Of a DNA stretch of 64,000 bases, positions 43,544 through 51,974 are shown piece after piece. The first letter of the stretch is position 1; the number at the start of each line of letters is the position of its first letter. The DNA is from Sphingomonas sp. PP-CE-1A-559 (lineage in GTDB: Bacteria > Pseudomonadota > Alphaproteobacteria > Sphingomonadales > Sphingomonadaceae): NCBI RefSeq assembly GCF_004340965.1, contig NZ_SLYA01000001.1:930001-994000 (forward strand). The letters are read 5' to 3'. Both the position numbers and the translations under genes were made by a program. The notes below the pieces were generated by a model that saw only the letters and a list, made by a program, of their open reading frames with translations, did no database searches and was not told where the DNA came from.

Positions 43544-44385
43544 GCGGCGGCGACCATCGTCTGAGTCTGCTCGCCGAGGCCGTCGATGCCCAGGCGGACG
43601 GTCTGGCCTGCACGCAAATACACCGGCGGCTTCTGGCCTAGGCCGACGCCCTTGGGCGTACCCGTCGAGATGATGTCGCCGGCTTCGAGCGTGCAGAAGT
43701 CGCTAAGGTAGGAGACGATCGTCGCGACGTCGAAGATCATGTTGGCGGTGGTGCCGTCCTGATACCGATGGCCGTCGACTTCGAGCCACAGACCCAGCTT
43801 TTGGGGATCGCCGACCTCGTCCGCGGTGACGAGCCAGGGACCGATCGGCCCGAACGTATCGCAGCCCTTGCCCTTGTCCCACGTACCGCCGCGCTCGAGC
43901 TGGAACGCGCGCTCGGACACGTCGTGGACGACGCAATAGCCGGCGACGTGCGACAGCGCGTCTTTCTTGGCGATGTGGCGGCCGGGCGTACCGATGACGA
44001 CGCCGAGTTCGACCTCCCAGTCGGTCTTCTCCGAGCCGCGCGGGATCTCGACGTCGTCGTTCGGGCCCTGGATGGCGCTGGTCCATTTGCCGAACACGAC
44101 CGGCTCGGCGGGGAGGTCCATGTTGCTCTCGGCGGCGTGGTCCGAATAGTTCAGGCCGATGCAGATGAACTTGCCGGTGCGCGTGACGCATGGTCCGATC
44201 CGAGGCGCGCCGTCGACCTTGGGCAAGGTCGTCACGTCGAGCGCGGCGATTTTCGCGAGCCCCTCGGGCGACAGCAGTTCACCGGCGATATCGCCGAGGT
44301 CCGCGGGCAGCGCGCGGATCGCGCCGTCCTGATCGAGGATGCCGGGCTTTTCCTGGCCGCGCGGGCCGTAACGCAATAATTTCAT
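43540..44385 (-). CDS. FAH family hydrolase, probable 2,4-diketo-3-deoxy-L-fuconate hydrolase
   Basis: A 281-residue fumarylacetoacetate-hydrolase-family enzyme, predicted to split 2,4-diketo-3-deoxy-L-fuconate into pyruvate and L-lactate. The metal/active-site signatures are visible: GLNYSDHAAESN, PVVFGKWTSAIQGPNDDV, DWEVELGVVIG (metal Glu) and GDIISTGTPKGVGLGQKPP. The length and placement in a fucose operon distinguish it from the homogentisate-pathway enzyme. It is ten bases behind the SDR gene and overlaps the dehydratase start (ATGA). Confidence 0.88.
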
Positions 44386-44395
44386 CGGATGATCC

Positions 44396-45136
44396 TTAGT
44401 TGACCCAGCCGCCGTCGATCACGTGGACCGCGCCGGTGGTGAAGCTCGATTCGTCGCTGGCGAGATACAGGAACAGCGCGGCGATCTCTTCGGCGCGGCC
44501 CAGCCGGCCCATCGGCTGGCGCGCGACGAACGCGGCGTCGGCCTCGCTCACGGAAATGCCCTGCGTCCCTGCCTGCGAGACGATGCGTTCGCGCAAGGAC
44601 GGTGTCTCGATCGTCCCCGGGCACACACAGTTGCAGCGGATCCCGCGACCGACGAAATCGGCCGCAACGGCCTTGGTCAGCCCAACCACCGCCGCCTTCG
44701 ACGCGCCATAGGCGTAGCGGTTGGGGATGCCCTTCACGCTCGACGCGATGCTGCTCATGTTGACGATCGCGCCGCCGCCGCGCGCGAGCATGCCGGGCAG
44801 GAACGCGCGGGTCATGCGGTGCATAGCGTGGACGTTGAGGTCGAACGACAGCATCCAGTCGTCGTCGCTACCTTGCAGGATGTCGCCCGCCGCGACGAAG
44901 CCGGCGACGTTGGCGAGAATGTCGATGTCGCCGATCGTGGCGGGCAGTGCGGCGATCGCGTCGGCGTCGAGCAGGTCAACGACGAGACGTTCGACGCCGT
45001 CGATCGCCTGCAGCGCATCGCCGTCGCGGTCGAGCGCGAAGACCCGTGCGCCCTCGTCACGGAAGCGTTCTGCGGTGGCGCGGCCGATGCCTTGTGCCGC
45101 CGCGGTCACTACCGCGGTCTTGCCGGACAGTCTCAT
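44396..45136 (-). CDS. SDR family dehydrogenase, probable 2-keto-3-deoxy-L-fuconate dehydrogenase
   Basis: A 246-residue short-chain dehydrogenase, first in the operon. It probably oxidises C4 of 2-keto-3-deoxy-L-fuconate with NAD to give the 2,4-diketo acid. The Rossmann motif is VVTAAAQGIGRATA, then NVAG and the active site with YAYGASKAAVVGL; VAADFVGRGIRCNCVCPG and the C-terminal TTGAVHVIDGGWVN complete the fold. The TAAAQGIG turn is shared with the Xanthomonas enzyme of this step. The promoter must lie in the 112 bases between it and the divergent mutarotase gene. Confidence 0.86.
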   Translation of the reverse strand: MRLSGKTAVVTAAAQGIGRATAERFRDEGARVFALDRDGDALQAIDGVERLVVDLLDADAIAALPATIGDIDILANVAGFVAAGDILQGSDDDWMLSFDLNVHAMHRMTRAFLPGMLARGGGAIVNMSSIASSVKGIPNRYAYGASKAAVVGLTKAVAADFVGRGIRCNCVCPGTIETPSLRERIVSQAGTQGISVSEADAAFVARQPMGRLGRAEEIAALFLYLASDESSFTTGAVHVIDGGWVN

Positions 45137-45178
45137 TCCATCTCCTGCGCGTCATTGTGCGTTTCGGTGGTTTTATTA

Positions 45179-45195
45179 GTCAAAGTGACTTTTGA
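45179..45195. promoter_or_regulatory. Candidate operator in the fucose divergent region
   Basis: GTCAAAGTGACTTTTGA contains the inverted repeat GTCA-AAG-TGAC (45179-45189) and an overlapping AAAGTGACTTT. It stands 43 bases from the operon start and about 55 from the mutarotase start, where a local regulator of the FadR/GntR or other family could act. No regulator gene is adjacent. Confidence 0.3.
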
Positions 45196-45248
45196 AAAGG
45201 GGCGGCGGCGCTATTGTTGCGGGAGTACGCCGTATCGAAGGAGTTTCC

Positions 45249-45590
45249 GTGACGTATCGCATCGTGACCGCACTGGACCTCGTCGACGACGCAGCCCTGA
45301 TCGCCGCTTATCGCGAACGACACTCACCGGGTGCCGTGTGGCCCGAGGTCGTGCGCGACATCGTCCAGCGGGGGTACCAAGAGATGGAGATCTGGCAGGT
45401 TGCCGACCGGCTCGTGATGATTGCCGAGGTCGAGGACGATTTTCCACGCGCGGCCGACCCGGCGTTGCAGCCGGTCGTCGCGTCTTGGGAGACCGCGATG
45501 GACGTGTATCAGAAGCCGATCGAGGCGACCGGGCCGAAATGGGCGGTGATGGAGCGGATATTCTCGCTCGCGGATCAGACCGCCGGCTGA
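45249..45590 (+). CDS. RhaM-type L-rhamnose/L-fucose mutarotase
   Basis: A 113-residue mutarotase-like protein of the RhaM family (ferredoxin-like fold), which interconverts the anomers of an L-deoxysugar. The catalytic region is YRERHSPGAVWPEVVRDIVQRGYQEMEIWQVADRLVMIAEVEDDFP, and the YQKPIEATGPKWAVMERIFSL ending fits the family. The GTG at 45249 follows AAGGAG by five bases. It is divergent from the fucose operon, so L-fucose is the likely substrate and rhamnose the alternative. A helicase gene lies convergently 21 bases after its stop. Confidence 0.85.
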   Translation: MTYRIVTALDLVDDAALIAAYRERHSPGAVWPEVVRDIVQRGYQEMEIWQVADRLVMIAEVEDDFPRAADPALQPVVASWETAMDVYQKPIEATGPKWAVMERIFSLADQTAG

Positions 45591-45611
45591 TCCTTTTCCC
45601 GGTTGATGCCG

Positions 45612-47903
45612 TTAGGGCGTGAGCGTCACGAAGCTGTCCATCACGCGCTTGCGGCCCGACTGTTCGAAGTCGATCTCCAGCTTGTTGCCTTCGATCTCTG
45701 CAATCAGCCCGTAGCCGAACTTCTGATGGAACACGCGCATGCCGAGCGAGAGGTCGTCGCGGCCCTTGTTGCCGAGGCTGATCGCGCTGGAGCGGCTTTC
45801 GACGACGCGCGCGGGCTTGGTGGAGAAGGTGCTGCCGGTACCCGACGCGCGCTGCCAGCCGGGACCGCGACCGGTGCCGCGCGCGACGTCGGCGAACGGA
45901 TCGGCCCGGTCGGACCAGTTGGCCTGCCAGAGGCTCGCGCCGCCGGACATCGTGGTTTCTGTGTTGATGTGCTCGGCGGGAAGTTCGGCGACGAAGCGCG
46001 AGGGGATCGACGAGTTCCACTGGCCGTAGATGCGACGGTTGGCGGCGTGGATGATGACCGCAAGCCGGCGGGCACGCGTGATCGCGACATAGGCCAGGCG
46101 GCGTTCCTCTTCGAGGCTCTTCACGCCGCCTTCGTCCAAGGAGCGCTGCGACGGGAACAGGCCTTCCTCCCAGCCAACCAGGAAGACGGTGTCGTATTCC
46201 AGGCCCTTGGCTGCATGGATGGTCATGATCGTGACCTGCGGATCCTGCGCGCCGCCCTCGTTGTCCATCACCAGCGACACGTGTTCGAGGAACGCGCCGA
46301 GCGAGTCGTATTCCTCCATCGCGCGGACGAGTTCGCTGAGGTTCTCCAGGCGGCCGGTCGCCTCGACCGATTTCTCGGCCTGGTACATCGCCGTGTAGCC
46401 GCTTTCGTCGAGCAACTGACGCGCGAGTTCGGCGTGCGGCAGGCTGGTCGCCATGTCGCGCCAGCGGGCGATGTCGCCGACCAGGCGGCCGAGCGACTTC
46501 TTGGCCGCGCCGGTCAGTTCGTCGGTGTCGAGGATGCGCGCGGCGGCGGTGGTCAGCGGCGTGCCGGTGGCGCGCGCGAGCTGGTGGATGCGCGCGACCG
46601 CCTTGTCGCCGAGCCCGCGCTTGGGGACATTGACGATGCGTTCGAAGGCGAGATCGTCCGCGGGCTGATTGACGACGCGCAGATACGCCAGCGCGTCGCG
46701 GATTTCGGCGCGTTCGTAGAAGCGGAAGCCACCGACGATCTTGTACGGCATGCCGACCGCGATGAAGCGGTCCTCGAACTCGCGCGTCTGGTGCTGCGCG
46801 CGGACCAGGATCGCGACCTCGTCGAGGCTCTTTCCCGAGCGGCGGACGATGTCGATCTCCTCGCCGACCCGGCGCGCTTCCTCGGGGCCGTCCCAGACGC
46901 CTATGACCTTCACCTTCTCGCCGACGTCGCGCTCGGTCCAGAGCTGCTTGCCGAGCCGTCCGCCGTTGTTGGCGATCACGCCCGATGCCGCGCCGAGGAT
47001 ATGCGGCGTGCTGCGGTAGTTCTGTTCGAGGCGGATGACCTTCGCGCCCGGAAAATCGCGCTCGAACTTCAGGATGTTCTCGACCTGCGCACCGCGCCAC
47101 GAATAGATCGACTGATCGTCGTCGCCGACGCAGGCGATGTTCTTACGCTCCTGCGCGAGCAGCCGCAGCCAGAGATATTGCGACGAGTTGGTGTCCTGAT
47201 ACTCGTCGACCATGATGTATTTGAAGCGCTGCTGATACTGCGCGAGCACGTCGCGGTGCGTCTTAAGGATGACCAGCATATGGAGCAGCAGGTCGCCGAA
47301 ATCGCAGGCGTTGAGCGCGATCAGGCGCGCCTGATATTGCTGGTACAGTTCGCCGCCGCGGCCATTGGCGTAACGCTCGGACTCTCCCGCATCGATGTCG
47401 GCGGGGACGAGGCCCTTGTTCTTCCACTGGTCGATCAGCCCCGCGAGGCTGCGCGTCGGAAAGCGCTTCTCGTCGATGTCCGCGGCGAGGATCAGCTGCT
47501 TGAGCAGCCGCAACTGATCGTCGGTATCGAGGATCGTGAAGTTCGATTGCAGCCCGACCAGCTCGGCGTGGCGGCGCAGCATCTTCGCGGCGATCGCGTG
47601 GAACGTGCCGAGCCACGGCATGCCCTCGACCGCATCGCCGACCAGCCGCCCGACCCGCTCGCGCATCTCGCGCGCGGCCTTGTTGGTGAAGGTGACGCTG
47701 AGGATCTCCGACGGCCACGCCTTCTTGGTGAAAATCAAGTGCGCGAGCCGTGCGGTCAGCGCCGCGGTCTTGCCCGTGCCGGCGCCGGCGATGATCAGGA
47801 CGGGCCCGTCGGTGGTCAGCACCGCCTCGCGCTGCGGCGGGTTGAGACCGCGCAGATAGGGAGGCTCTGCTTGCGGCGCGGACGTTTGGGCGATCTGGTT
47901 CAC
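45612..47903 (-). CDS. UvrD/PcrA-type ATP-dependent DNA helicase
   Basis: A 763-residue superfamily 1A helicase. Motifs run in order: LNPPQREAV (Q-motif), AGAGTGKTAALTARLAHL (Walker A), TFTNKAAREM (Ia), VDEYQDTNSSQYLWLRLL (Walker B), CVGDDDQSIYSWRGAQVENI (III), RLEQNYRST (IV), VTIMTIHAAKGLEYDTVFLVGWEEGLFPSQ (V) and YVAITRARRLAVI (VI). It resembles PcrA/UvrD, which unwind DNA in mismatch and nucleotide excision repair and clear replication blocks. The GTG at 47903 removes 34 residues of a longer frame whose ATG (48005) overlaps the ATG of the divergent GFA gene; neither has a clear ribosome-binding site. Confidence 0.93.
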   Translation of the reverse strand: MNQIAQTSAPQAEPPYLRGLNPPQREAVLTTDGPVLIIAGAGTGKTAALTARLAHLIFTKKAWPSEILSVTFTNKAAREMRERVGRLVGDAVEGMPWLGTFHAIAAKMLRRHAELVGLQSNFTILDTDDQLRLLKQLILAADIDEKRFPTRSLAGLIDQWKNKGLVPADIDAGESERYANGRGGELYQQYQARLIALNACDFGDLLLHMLVILKTHRDVLAQYQQRFKYIMVDEYQDTNSSQYLWLRLLAQERKNIACVGDDDQSIYSWRGAQVENILKFERDFPGAKVIRLEQNYRSTPHILGAASGVIANNGGRLGKQLWTERDVGEKVKVIGVWDGPEEARRVGEEIDIVRRSGKSLDEVAILVRAQHQTREFEDRFIAVGMPYKIVGGFRFYERAEIRDALAYLRVVNQPADDLAFERIVNVPKRGLGDKAVARIHQLARATGTPLTTAAARILDTDELTGAAKKSLGRLVGDIARWRDMATSLPHAELARQLLDESGYTAMYQAEKSVEATGRLENLSELVRAMEEYDSLGAFLEHVSLVMDNEGGAQDPQVTIMTIHAAKGLEYDTVFLVGWEEGLFPSQRSLDEGGVKSLEEERRLAYVAITRARRLAVIIHAANRRIYGQWNSSIPSRFVAELPAEHINTETTMSGGASLWQANWSDRADPFADVARGTGRGPGWQRASGTGSTFSTKPARVVESRSSAISLGNKGRDDLSLGMRVFHQKFGYGLIAEIEGNKLEIDFEQSGRKRVMDSFVTLTP

Positions 47904-48003
47904 CGGTGAACAGGTAGGGAACGGGGGGCGAAGGGGCAAGCGGGTATGGCTTGCGCGGTTCGACGATACGTGGAACAAGTTGAGAACATAGAGGGAGGCG
48001 GGC

Positions 48004-48399
48004 ATGCTGGCGGGACGATGTCATTGCGGAGCGATCAGCTATGTCGCGGAGGGCGAGCCCGAGCATCACGCGCTGTGCCATTGCGGCGATTGCCGGCGAA
48101 GCGCGGGTGCGCCGATGGTAGGCTGGATCGCATACAGGTCCGAGCAGGTGACCATCTCGGGCGATCCGGTGACGTATGAATCGTCGGCGAGCGGTCGGCG
48201 TCAATTCTGCGGACGGTGCGGGACGGGACTATTCTATACCAATGCCGAGTATCTGCCGGGGATCATCGACGTCCAATCCTGTACGCTGGACGATCCCGAG
48301 GCGGTCGCGCCGGGTGCGCATATCCAGGTAGCCGACCGATTGGCGTGGATGGCGGATGTGGCCGCTTTGCCTGCGTTCGAGCGATATCCGGGGATGTGA
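48004..48399 (+). CDS. GFA family protein (glutathione-dependent formaldehyde-activating fold)
   Basis: A 131-residue zinc protein of the GFA/CENP-V family. The ligand cysteines are in GRCHCGAISY, ALCHCGDCRRSAG and FCGRCGTGLF, the standard arrangement for two zinc ions. The name comes from the formaldehyde-glutathione enzyme Gfa, but most small relatives have unknown substrates. AGGGAGG lies a few bases upstream of the ATG at 48004. It is divergent from the helicase gene, and the two ATGs overlap if the longer helicase start is used (palindromic GCATGC). Confidence 0.9.
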   Translation: MLAGRCHCGAISYVAEGEPEHHALCHCGDCRRSAGAPMVGWIAYRSEQVTISGDPVTYESSASGRRQFCGRCGTGLFYTNAEYLPGIIDVQSCTLDDPEAVAPGAHIQVADRLAWMADVAALPAFERYPGM

Positions 48400-48463
48400 C
48401 CTAGCGCCTCATCTAGAGTTTCGGTGCGTCGTCGGACCGTCGCCAAACCGTCGCGCGAGCGTA

Positions 48464-48502
48464 ACGAACCACGGGTAGGAGATGCGCAGCGACGTGGTTC
48501 GT
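48464..48502. promoter_or_regulatory. Inverted repeat upstream of the UrcA gene
   Basis: ACGAACCACG (48464-48473) and CGTGGTTCGT (48493-48502) are perfect inverted arms 19 bases apart, about 100 bases before the start codon at 48601. It could be a hairpin or a pair of operator halves. Confidence 0.35.
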
Positions 48503-48600
48503 GGTCGGAGATGCCGCACTCAGAAAGGCGTCCCGACGCGCTGGCGCCGTCGCCCGCGGGCATAGCTTGCGGACCGCAGGACCATTTGAGGAACATCATC

Positions 48601-48930
48601 ATGAAGCTTTTCATCAGCGTCGCTTCGGCGGCGATCGTCGGCGCTTGCCTGTTTTCTACGGTCGCTTCGGCGAGTTCCGGGCGCGAGCCGGTATCGGTCC
48701 GCGTGTCGCGCGCCGGGCTCGACCTGACCAGCGACGTCGGGCGCACCGCGTTCCAGCGCCGGCTACATTCGGCGATCACAAGCGCTTGCCAGTCGCACGG
48801 TGCCGGCCTCGCGGCGCTCGCCGACGCGCAGCAGTGCCGCAAGGAAATGACCGCGGATGCGGACGTGAAGATGGCCACATTGTTCGGGCGCAATGGCATG
48901 CAGCTCGCCAGCATCGGTGAAGCTCGGTGA
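48601..48930 (+). CDS. UrcA family protein
   Basis: A 109-residue exported protein of the UrcA family, small secreted proteins common in Caulobacterales and Sphingomonadales with no proven function. The signal peptide (MKLFISVASAAIVGACLFSTVASA) is followed by the family core: VSVRVSRAGLDLTSDVGRTAFQRRLHSAITSACQ and a second-cysteine segment AQQCRKEMTADADVKMA. The two cysteines probably pair. GAGGA lies nine bases before the ATG. The gene is preceded by a long inverted repeat at 48464. Confidence 0.85.
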   Translation: MKLFISVASAAIVGACLFSTVASASSGREPVSVRVSRAGLDLTSDVGRTAFQRRLHSAITSACQSHGAGLAALADAQQCRKEMTADADVKMATLFGRNGMQLASIGEAR

Positions 48931-48969
48931 ATTAACTTACTCACGTCCGACGTAGTCGGTTCCGAACTT

Positions 48970-49090
48970 CCTCCCCCGCAAGGGGGAGGTAGCGCGAAGC
49001 GACGGAGGGGGAGGACACGGAACGCACGTTGTCCTCTGCCTCCCCCTCCGTCTGGCGAGGGCCAGCCACCTCCCCCTGGCGGGGGAGGAT
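48970..49090. repeat. Family B inverted-repeat element, copy 1
   Basis: Left end TCCTCCCCCGCAAGGGGGAGG, inner arms GACGGAGGGGGAGG/CCTCCCCCTCCGTC, right end CCTCCCCCTGGCGGGGGAGGA. Copies at 50860 and 56290. Here it lies between urcA and pitA. Confidence 0.87.
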
Positions 49091-49139
49091 TGTAGAGAGC
49101 GACGTCCCAAATAGGGTCGAACGATCGCTTGATTTACAT

Positions 49140-49162
49140 CTGTCATAAGATTGTCATCGTAA
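49140..49162 (+). promoter_or_regulatory. Pho box (PhoB site) of the phosphate transporter
   Basis: CTGTCATAAGATTGTCATCGTAA contains two TGTCAT direct repeats exactly 11 bases apart (49141 and 49152), the structure of a PhoB operator, 20-40 bases before the start codon. Confidence 0.8.
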
Positions 49163-49181
49163 GGGCCGACTGCACATTCCT

Positions 49182-50849
49182 ATGGCAACCTCCACATTTG
49201 CACCCGATGCGGTGACGGCTGATTCGAGCGCTACCGCTGCGCCGCATACCGGTCCCAAGCTCGATCATTCGCTGCATCCGTCCGGGCGCTGGATCTTCCT
49301 CGCCGTGCTGATCGGCGGGCTTGCCTATGCCGGGTTCAGCATCGCGTTCGACACCGCGCAGGTCGGCGAAAGCCTGGCGGGCGGAGCGTTCGCGTTCCTT
49401 GCGCTGGCGCTGCTGATCGCGCTCGGGTTCGAGTTCGTGAACGGATTCCACGACACCGCCAATGCGGTCGCCACCGTCATCTACACGCACTCGATGCCCG
49501 CACCGCTCGCGGTCGTGTGGTCGGGGTTCTTCAACTTCCTTGGCGTGATGTTGTCGTCGGGCGCGGTGGCGTATTCGATCGTCACGTTGCTGCCGGTCGA
49601 CCTGATCCTCAACGTCGGCAGCGTCGGCGGGTTCGCGATGATCTTCGCGCTGCTGCTCGCGGCGATCCTGTGGAACCTCGCGACATGGGCGGTCGGGCTG
49701 CCCAATTCGTCGAGCCACGCCCTGATCGGCTCGATCCTAGGCGTCGGGCTCGCCAACCAACTGATCAACGGCGGCGGTGCGGATGGCACGTCGGGCGTCG
49801 ACATGGTGCAGGTCTGGAAAGTTCTCTCTGCGCTGGCATTCAGCCCGATCGTCGGCTTCGTCGGCGCGCTGTTGCTGTTGCTCGTGATGAAGCGCTTCCT
49901 GCGCGATAAGAAGCTGTACGAGGCGCCCGAGGGCCAGACGCCGCCGCCGCGCGGCATCCGTGCGCTGCTGATCGGCACCTGCACCGCGGTCAGCTTTGCG
50001 CATGGCAGCAATGACGGGCAGAAGGGCATGGGGCTGATCATGCTCATCCTGATCGGCTGCGCGCCGACCGCCTACGCGCTGAACCGGACGATGCCTGAGA
50101 GCGCGATGCCGGCGTTCGTGCAAAGCGCGCAGGCGGCATCGGCCGCTTACCGCGCGCATGCCGACGGCGCGCCGGCCGACGTCGCTACGTCGCGTGCGCA
50201 GGTCACCAAGGCGCTGAAGAGCAAGCATGTCGCCGACCCGGTCATCTATGGCGCGCTGGCGACGTTGTCGGACGACGTGTCGAGCCGGATCGAAAGCTAT
50301 GGGTCGCTGGGGAAAGTGCCCGCCGCGGCGACGCCGAACCTGCGCAACGACATGTACCTCGTGCTCGATACGACCAAGCTGATCGCCGAGGACAAGTCCG
50401 CGCAGAGCCGCTTCACCGCGCAGGAGATCACGACGCTCAAGAGCTATAATAGCGGGCTCGAGCAGGGCACGCGCTATATCCCGACCTGGGTGAAGGTCAC
50501 CGTCGCGCTGGCGCTGGGGCTGGGGACGATGGTCGGATGGAAGCGGATCGTCGTCACCGTCGGCGAGCGGATCGGCAAGACGCATTTGACCTATGGCATG
50601 GGCGCGTCGGCCGAACTGGTCGCGGCGGCGACGATCCTGCTGGCGGTGAAATACGGCATGCCGGTGTCGACCACGCACATCCTGTCCTCGGGTGTGGCCG
50701 GTGCGAGCGTTGCGAACGGCGCCGGGTTGCAGCGTCGGACCGTGATGAACATGGCGCTGGCATGGGTGATGACGCTGCCGGTGGCGATGCTGCTGTCGGG
50801 CGGGCTGTACTGGCTGCTGCTGACGCTGGCGCATTCGTTCGGGTATTGA
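49182..50849 (+). CDS. pitA: Inorganic phosphate transporter, PiT family
   Basis: A 555-residue integral membrane phosphate permease. Both signature repeats of the PHO4 family are visible: FEFVNGFHDTANAVATVIYT (about 85-105) and SFAHGSNDGQKGMGLIMLI (about 270-290). A long central hydrophilic loop (about 300-430) separates the two halves. The Pho box just upstream suggests low-phosphate induction, which is unusual for PiT in E. coli but reported in some alphaproteobacteria. The box is so close to the ATG that transcription may start at or near it; a GTG at 49212 is an alternative start. Confidence 0.94.
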   Translation: MATSTFAPDAVTADSSATAAPHTGPKLDHSLHPSGRWIFLAVLIGGLAYAGFSIAFDTAQVGESLAGGAFAFLALALLIALGFEFVNGFHDTANAVATVIYTHSMPAPLAVVWSGFFNFLGVMLSSGAVAYSIVTLLPVDLILNVGSVGGFAMIFALLLAAILWNLATWAVGLPNSSSHALIGSILGVGLANQLINGGGADGTSGVDMVQVWKVLSALAFSPIVGFVGALLLLLVMKRFLRDKKLYEAPEGQTPPPRGIRALLIGTCTAVSFAHGSNDGQKGMGLIMLILIGCAPTAYALNRTMPESAMPAFVQSAQAASAAYRAHADGAPADVATSRAQVTKALKSKHVADPVIYGALATLSDDVSSRIESYGSLGKVPAAATPNLRNDMYLVLDTTKLIAEDKSAQSRFTAQEITTLKSYNSGLEQGTRYIPTWVKVTVALALGLGTMVGWKRIVVTVGERIGKTHLTYGMGASAELVAAATILLAVKYGMPVSTTHILSSGVAGASVANGAGLQRRTVMNMALAWVMTLPVAMLLSGGLYWLLLTLAHSFGY

Positions 50850-50859
50850 GCTTCTTATA

Positions 50860-50980
50860 TCCTCCCCTGTGAGGGGAGGTGGCTGGCGCTTGCCAGACGG
50901 AGGGGTGGGGTCCTCAACTTAGGGCGGATACCCCTCCGTCAGTCCCTATGGGCCTGCCACCTCCCCCGATGGGGGAGGAT
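50860..50980. repeat. Family B inverted-repeat element, copy 2
   Basis: TCCTCCCCTGTGAGGGGAGGTGGC at the left, GACGGAGGGGTGGGG/CCCCTCCGTC inner arms and CCTCCCCCGATGGGGGAGGA at the right. More diverged than the copies at 48970 and 56290. Confidence 0.83.
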
Positions 50981-51026
50981 TTGGATCAGGCGGAACCGGT
51001 CCCTCACGCCGCGGGTTGCCGGAGCC

Positions 51027-51974
51027 ATGCGATTACGATGCTCGATCTGTGGGAACTGGGACTGGCTCGTGCGCGAGGACTGGTTCGAGTGTAGCCACTG
51101 CCGCCTGCTTGTTCGCGACGTGAGCGAGGTCGGTGCGGTTGCCGACGAGATCTTCGCGCGGTTGGGAAGTGGGCTTGTCTACCTACAGCGCGATCCAGCC
51201 GAGCGATGGATGCTGGACCCGGCGGGCTTGCGGAACGCGGCGTGGCGGTTTGGGTTCGAGGTGGAACCGGTCGCCGTTGCGCGGGGCGATGTCCGCTTTC
51301 TCCCTGATTATCGCCTAGCCCAGGCGCATTCGGCTCCCGCGACGACTGTGCCGCACGCGATAGGGCTCGGCATCATGGCGCGGCCCGCCGACGCGAACGA
51401 CATCGTCGAGATCGCCACACACTATCGTACTGCGTTTGCCCGTATCGTCGTCCTGCTCGACGGCACGGCAGACGAAGCAGGGGAAATCGCAGCGCGGGTC
51501 CCGTGGATCGAGGTCGCCCATCATCCCCTCTCCGGCGACTTCGCCGCGCAACGCAACCGCCTCCAGGACATGATGCAAACCCGCTGGGTGTTGCAGATCG
51601 ATACCGACGAGCGCCCCGACGACGCGTTGCTCGACGCGCTCGGCTGGCTGGTCGCGGCGGCAGATCGCGACGGGTTGCGCTCGCTCGGCCTGCCGCGCCG
51701 CAACCTCGTCGACGGGGTGCAGTCCGCGTCCTATCCCGATATCCAGTACCGCCTCAACCGTAGCGATATCCGTTTTTCCGGCCGCGTCCACGAGCGTCCG
51801 GTCGTACCGTTCGTCGAGAGTTCGCTGGCACTGGCCGGTGCGCTCGAACATCGGCTCGACGGCGAGCGCGTGCGCGAGCGGACGCGGATCTACGAGGCGA
51901 TGTCGACCGGCGCGGGCAGGCCGGAGGACGAGGCGTTGCTGCTCGCCCCCTTCGATCCTATCGCGGTGCGATAG
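51027..51974 (+). CDS. Zinc-ribbon/glycosyltransferase family 2-like protein
   Basis: A 315-residue protein joining an N-terminal zinc ribbon (Cys5, Cys8, Cys22, Cys25 in CSICGNWDW and FECSHC) to a GT2-like domain from about residue 110. The glycosyltransferase part has GDFAAQRNRLQDMMQTRWVLQIDTDERPDD, where DTDE supplies the metal-binding DxD, and IQYRLNRSDIRFSGRVHERP, typical of SunS/WaaE-like transferases. The fusion is unusual. Its 3' end overlaps the convergent GT4 gene by 85 bases (51890-51974). It opens the glycan cluster that runs to 58.4 kb. Confidence 0.8.
   Translation: MRLRCSICGNWDWLVREDWFECSHCRLLVRDVSEVGAVADEIFARLGSGLVYLQRDPAERWMLDPAGLRNAAWRFGFEVEPVAVARGDVRFLPDYRLAQAHSAPATTVPHAIGLGIMARPADANDIVEIATHYRTAFARIVVLLDGTADEAGEIAARVPWIEVAHHPLSGDFAAQRNRLQDMMQTRWVLQIDTDERPDDALLDALGWLVAAADRDGLRSLGLPRRNLVDGVQSASYPDIQYRLNRSDIRFSGRVHERPVVPFVESSLALAGALEHRLDGERVRERTRIYEAMSTGAGRPEDEALLLAPFDPIAVR

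Noticed and set aside
45603-47909. A 768-codon plus-strand frame opposite the helicase
   Set aside because: Composition is that of a shadow frame; the opposite strand carries every helicase motif in order.
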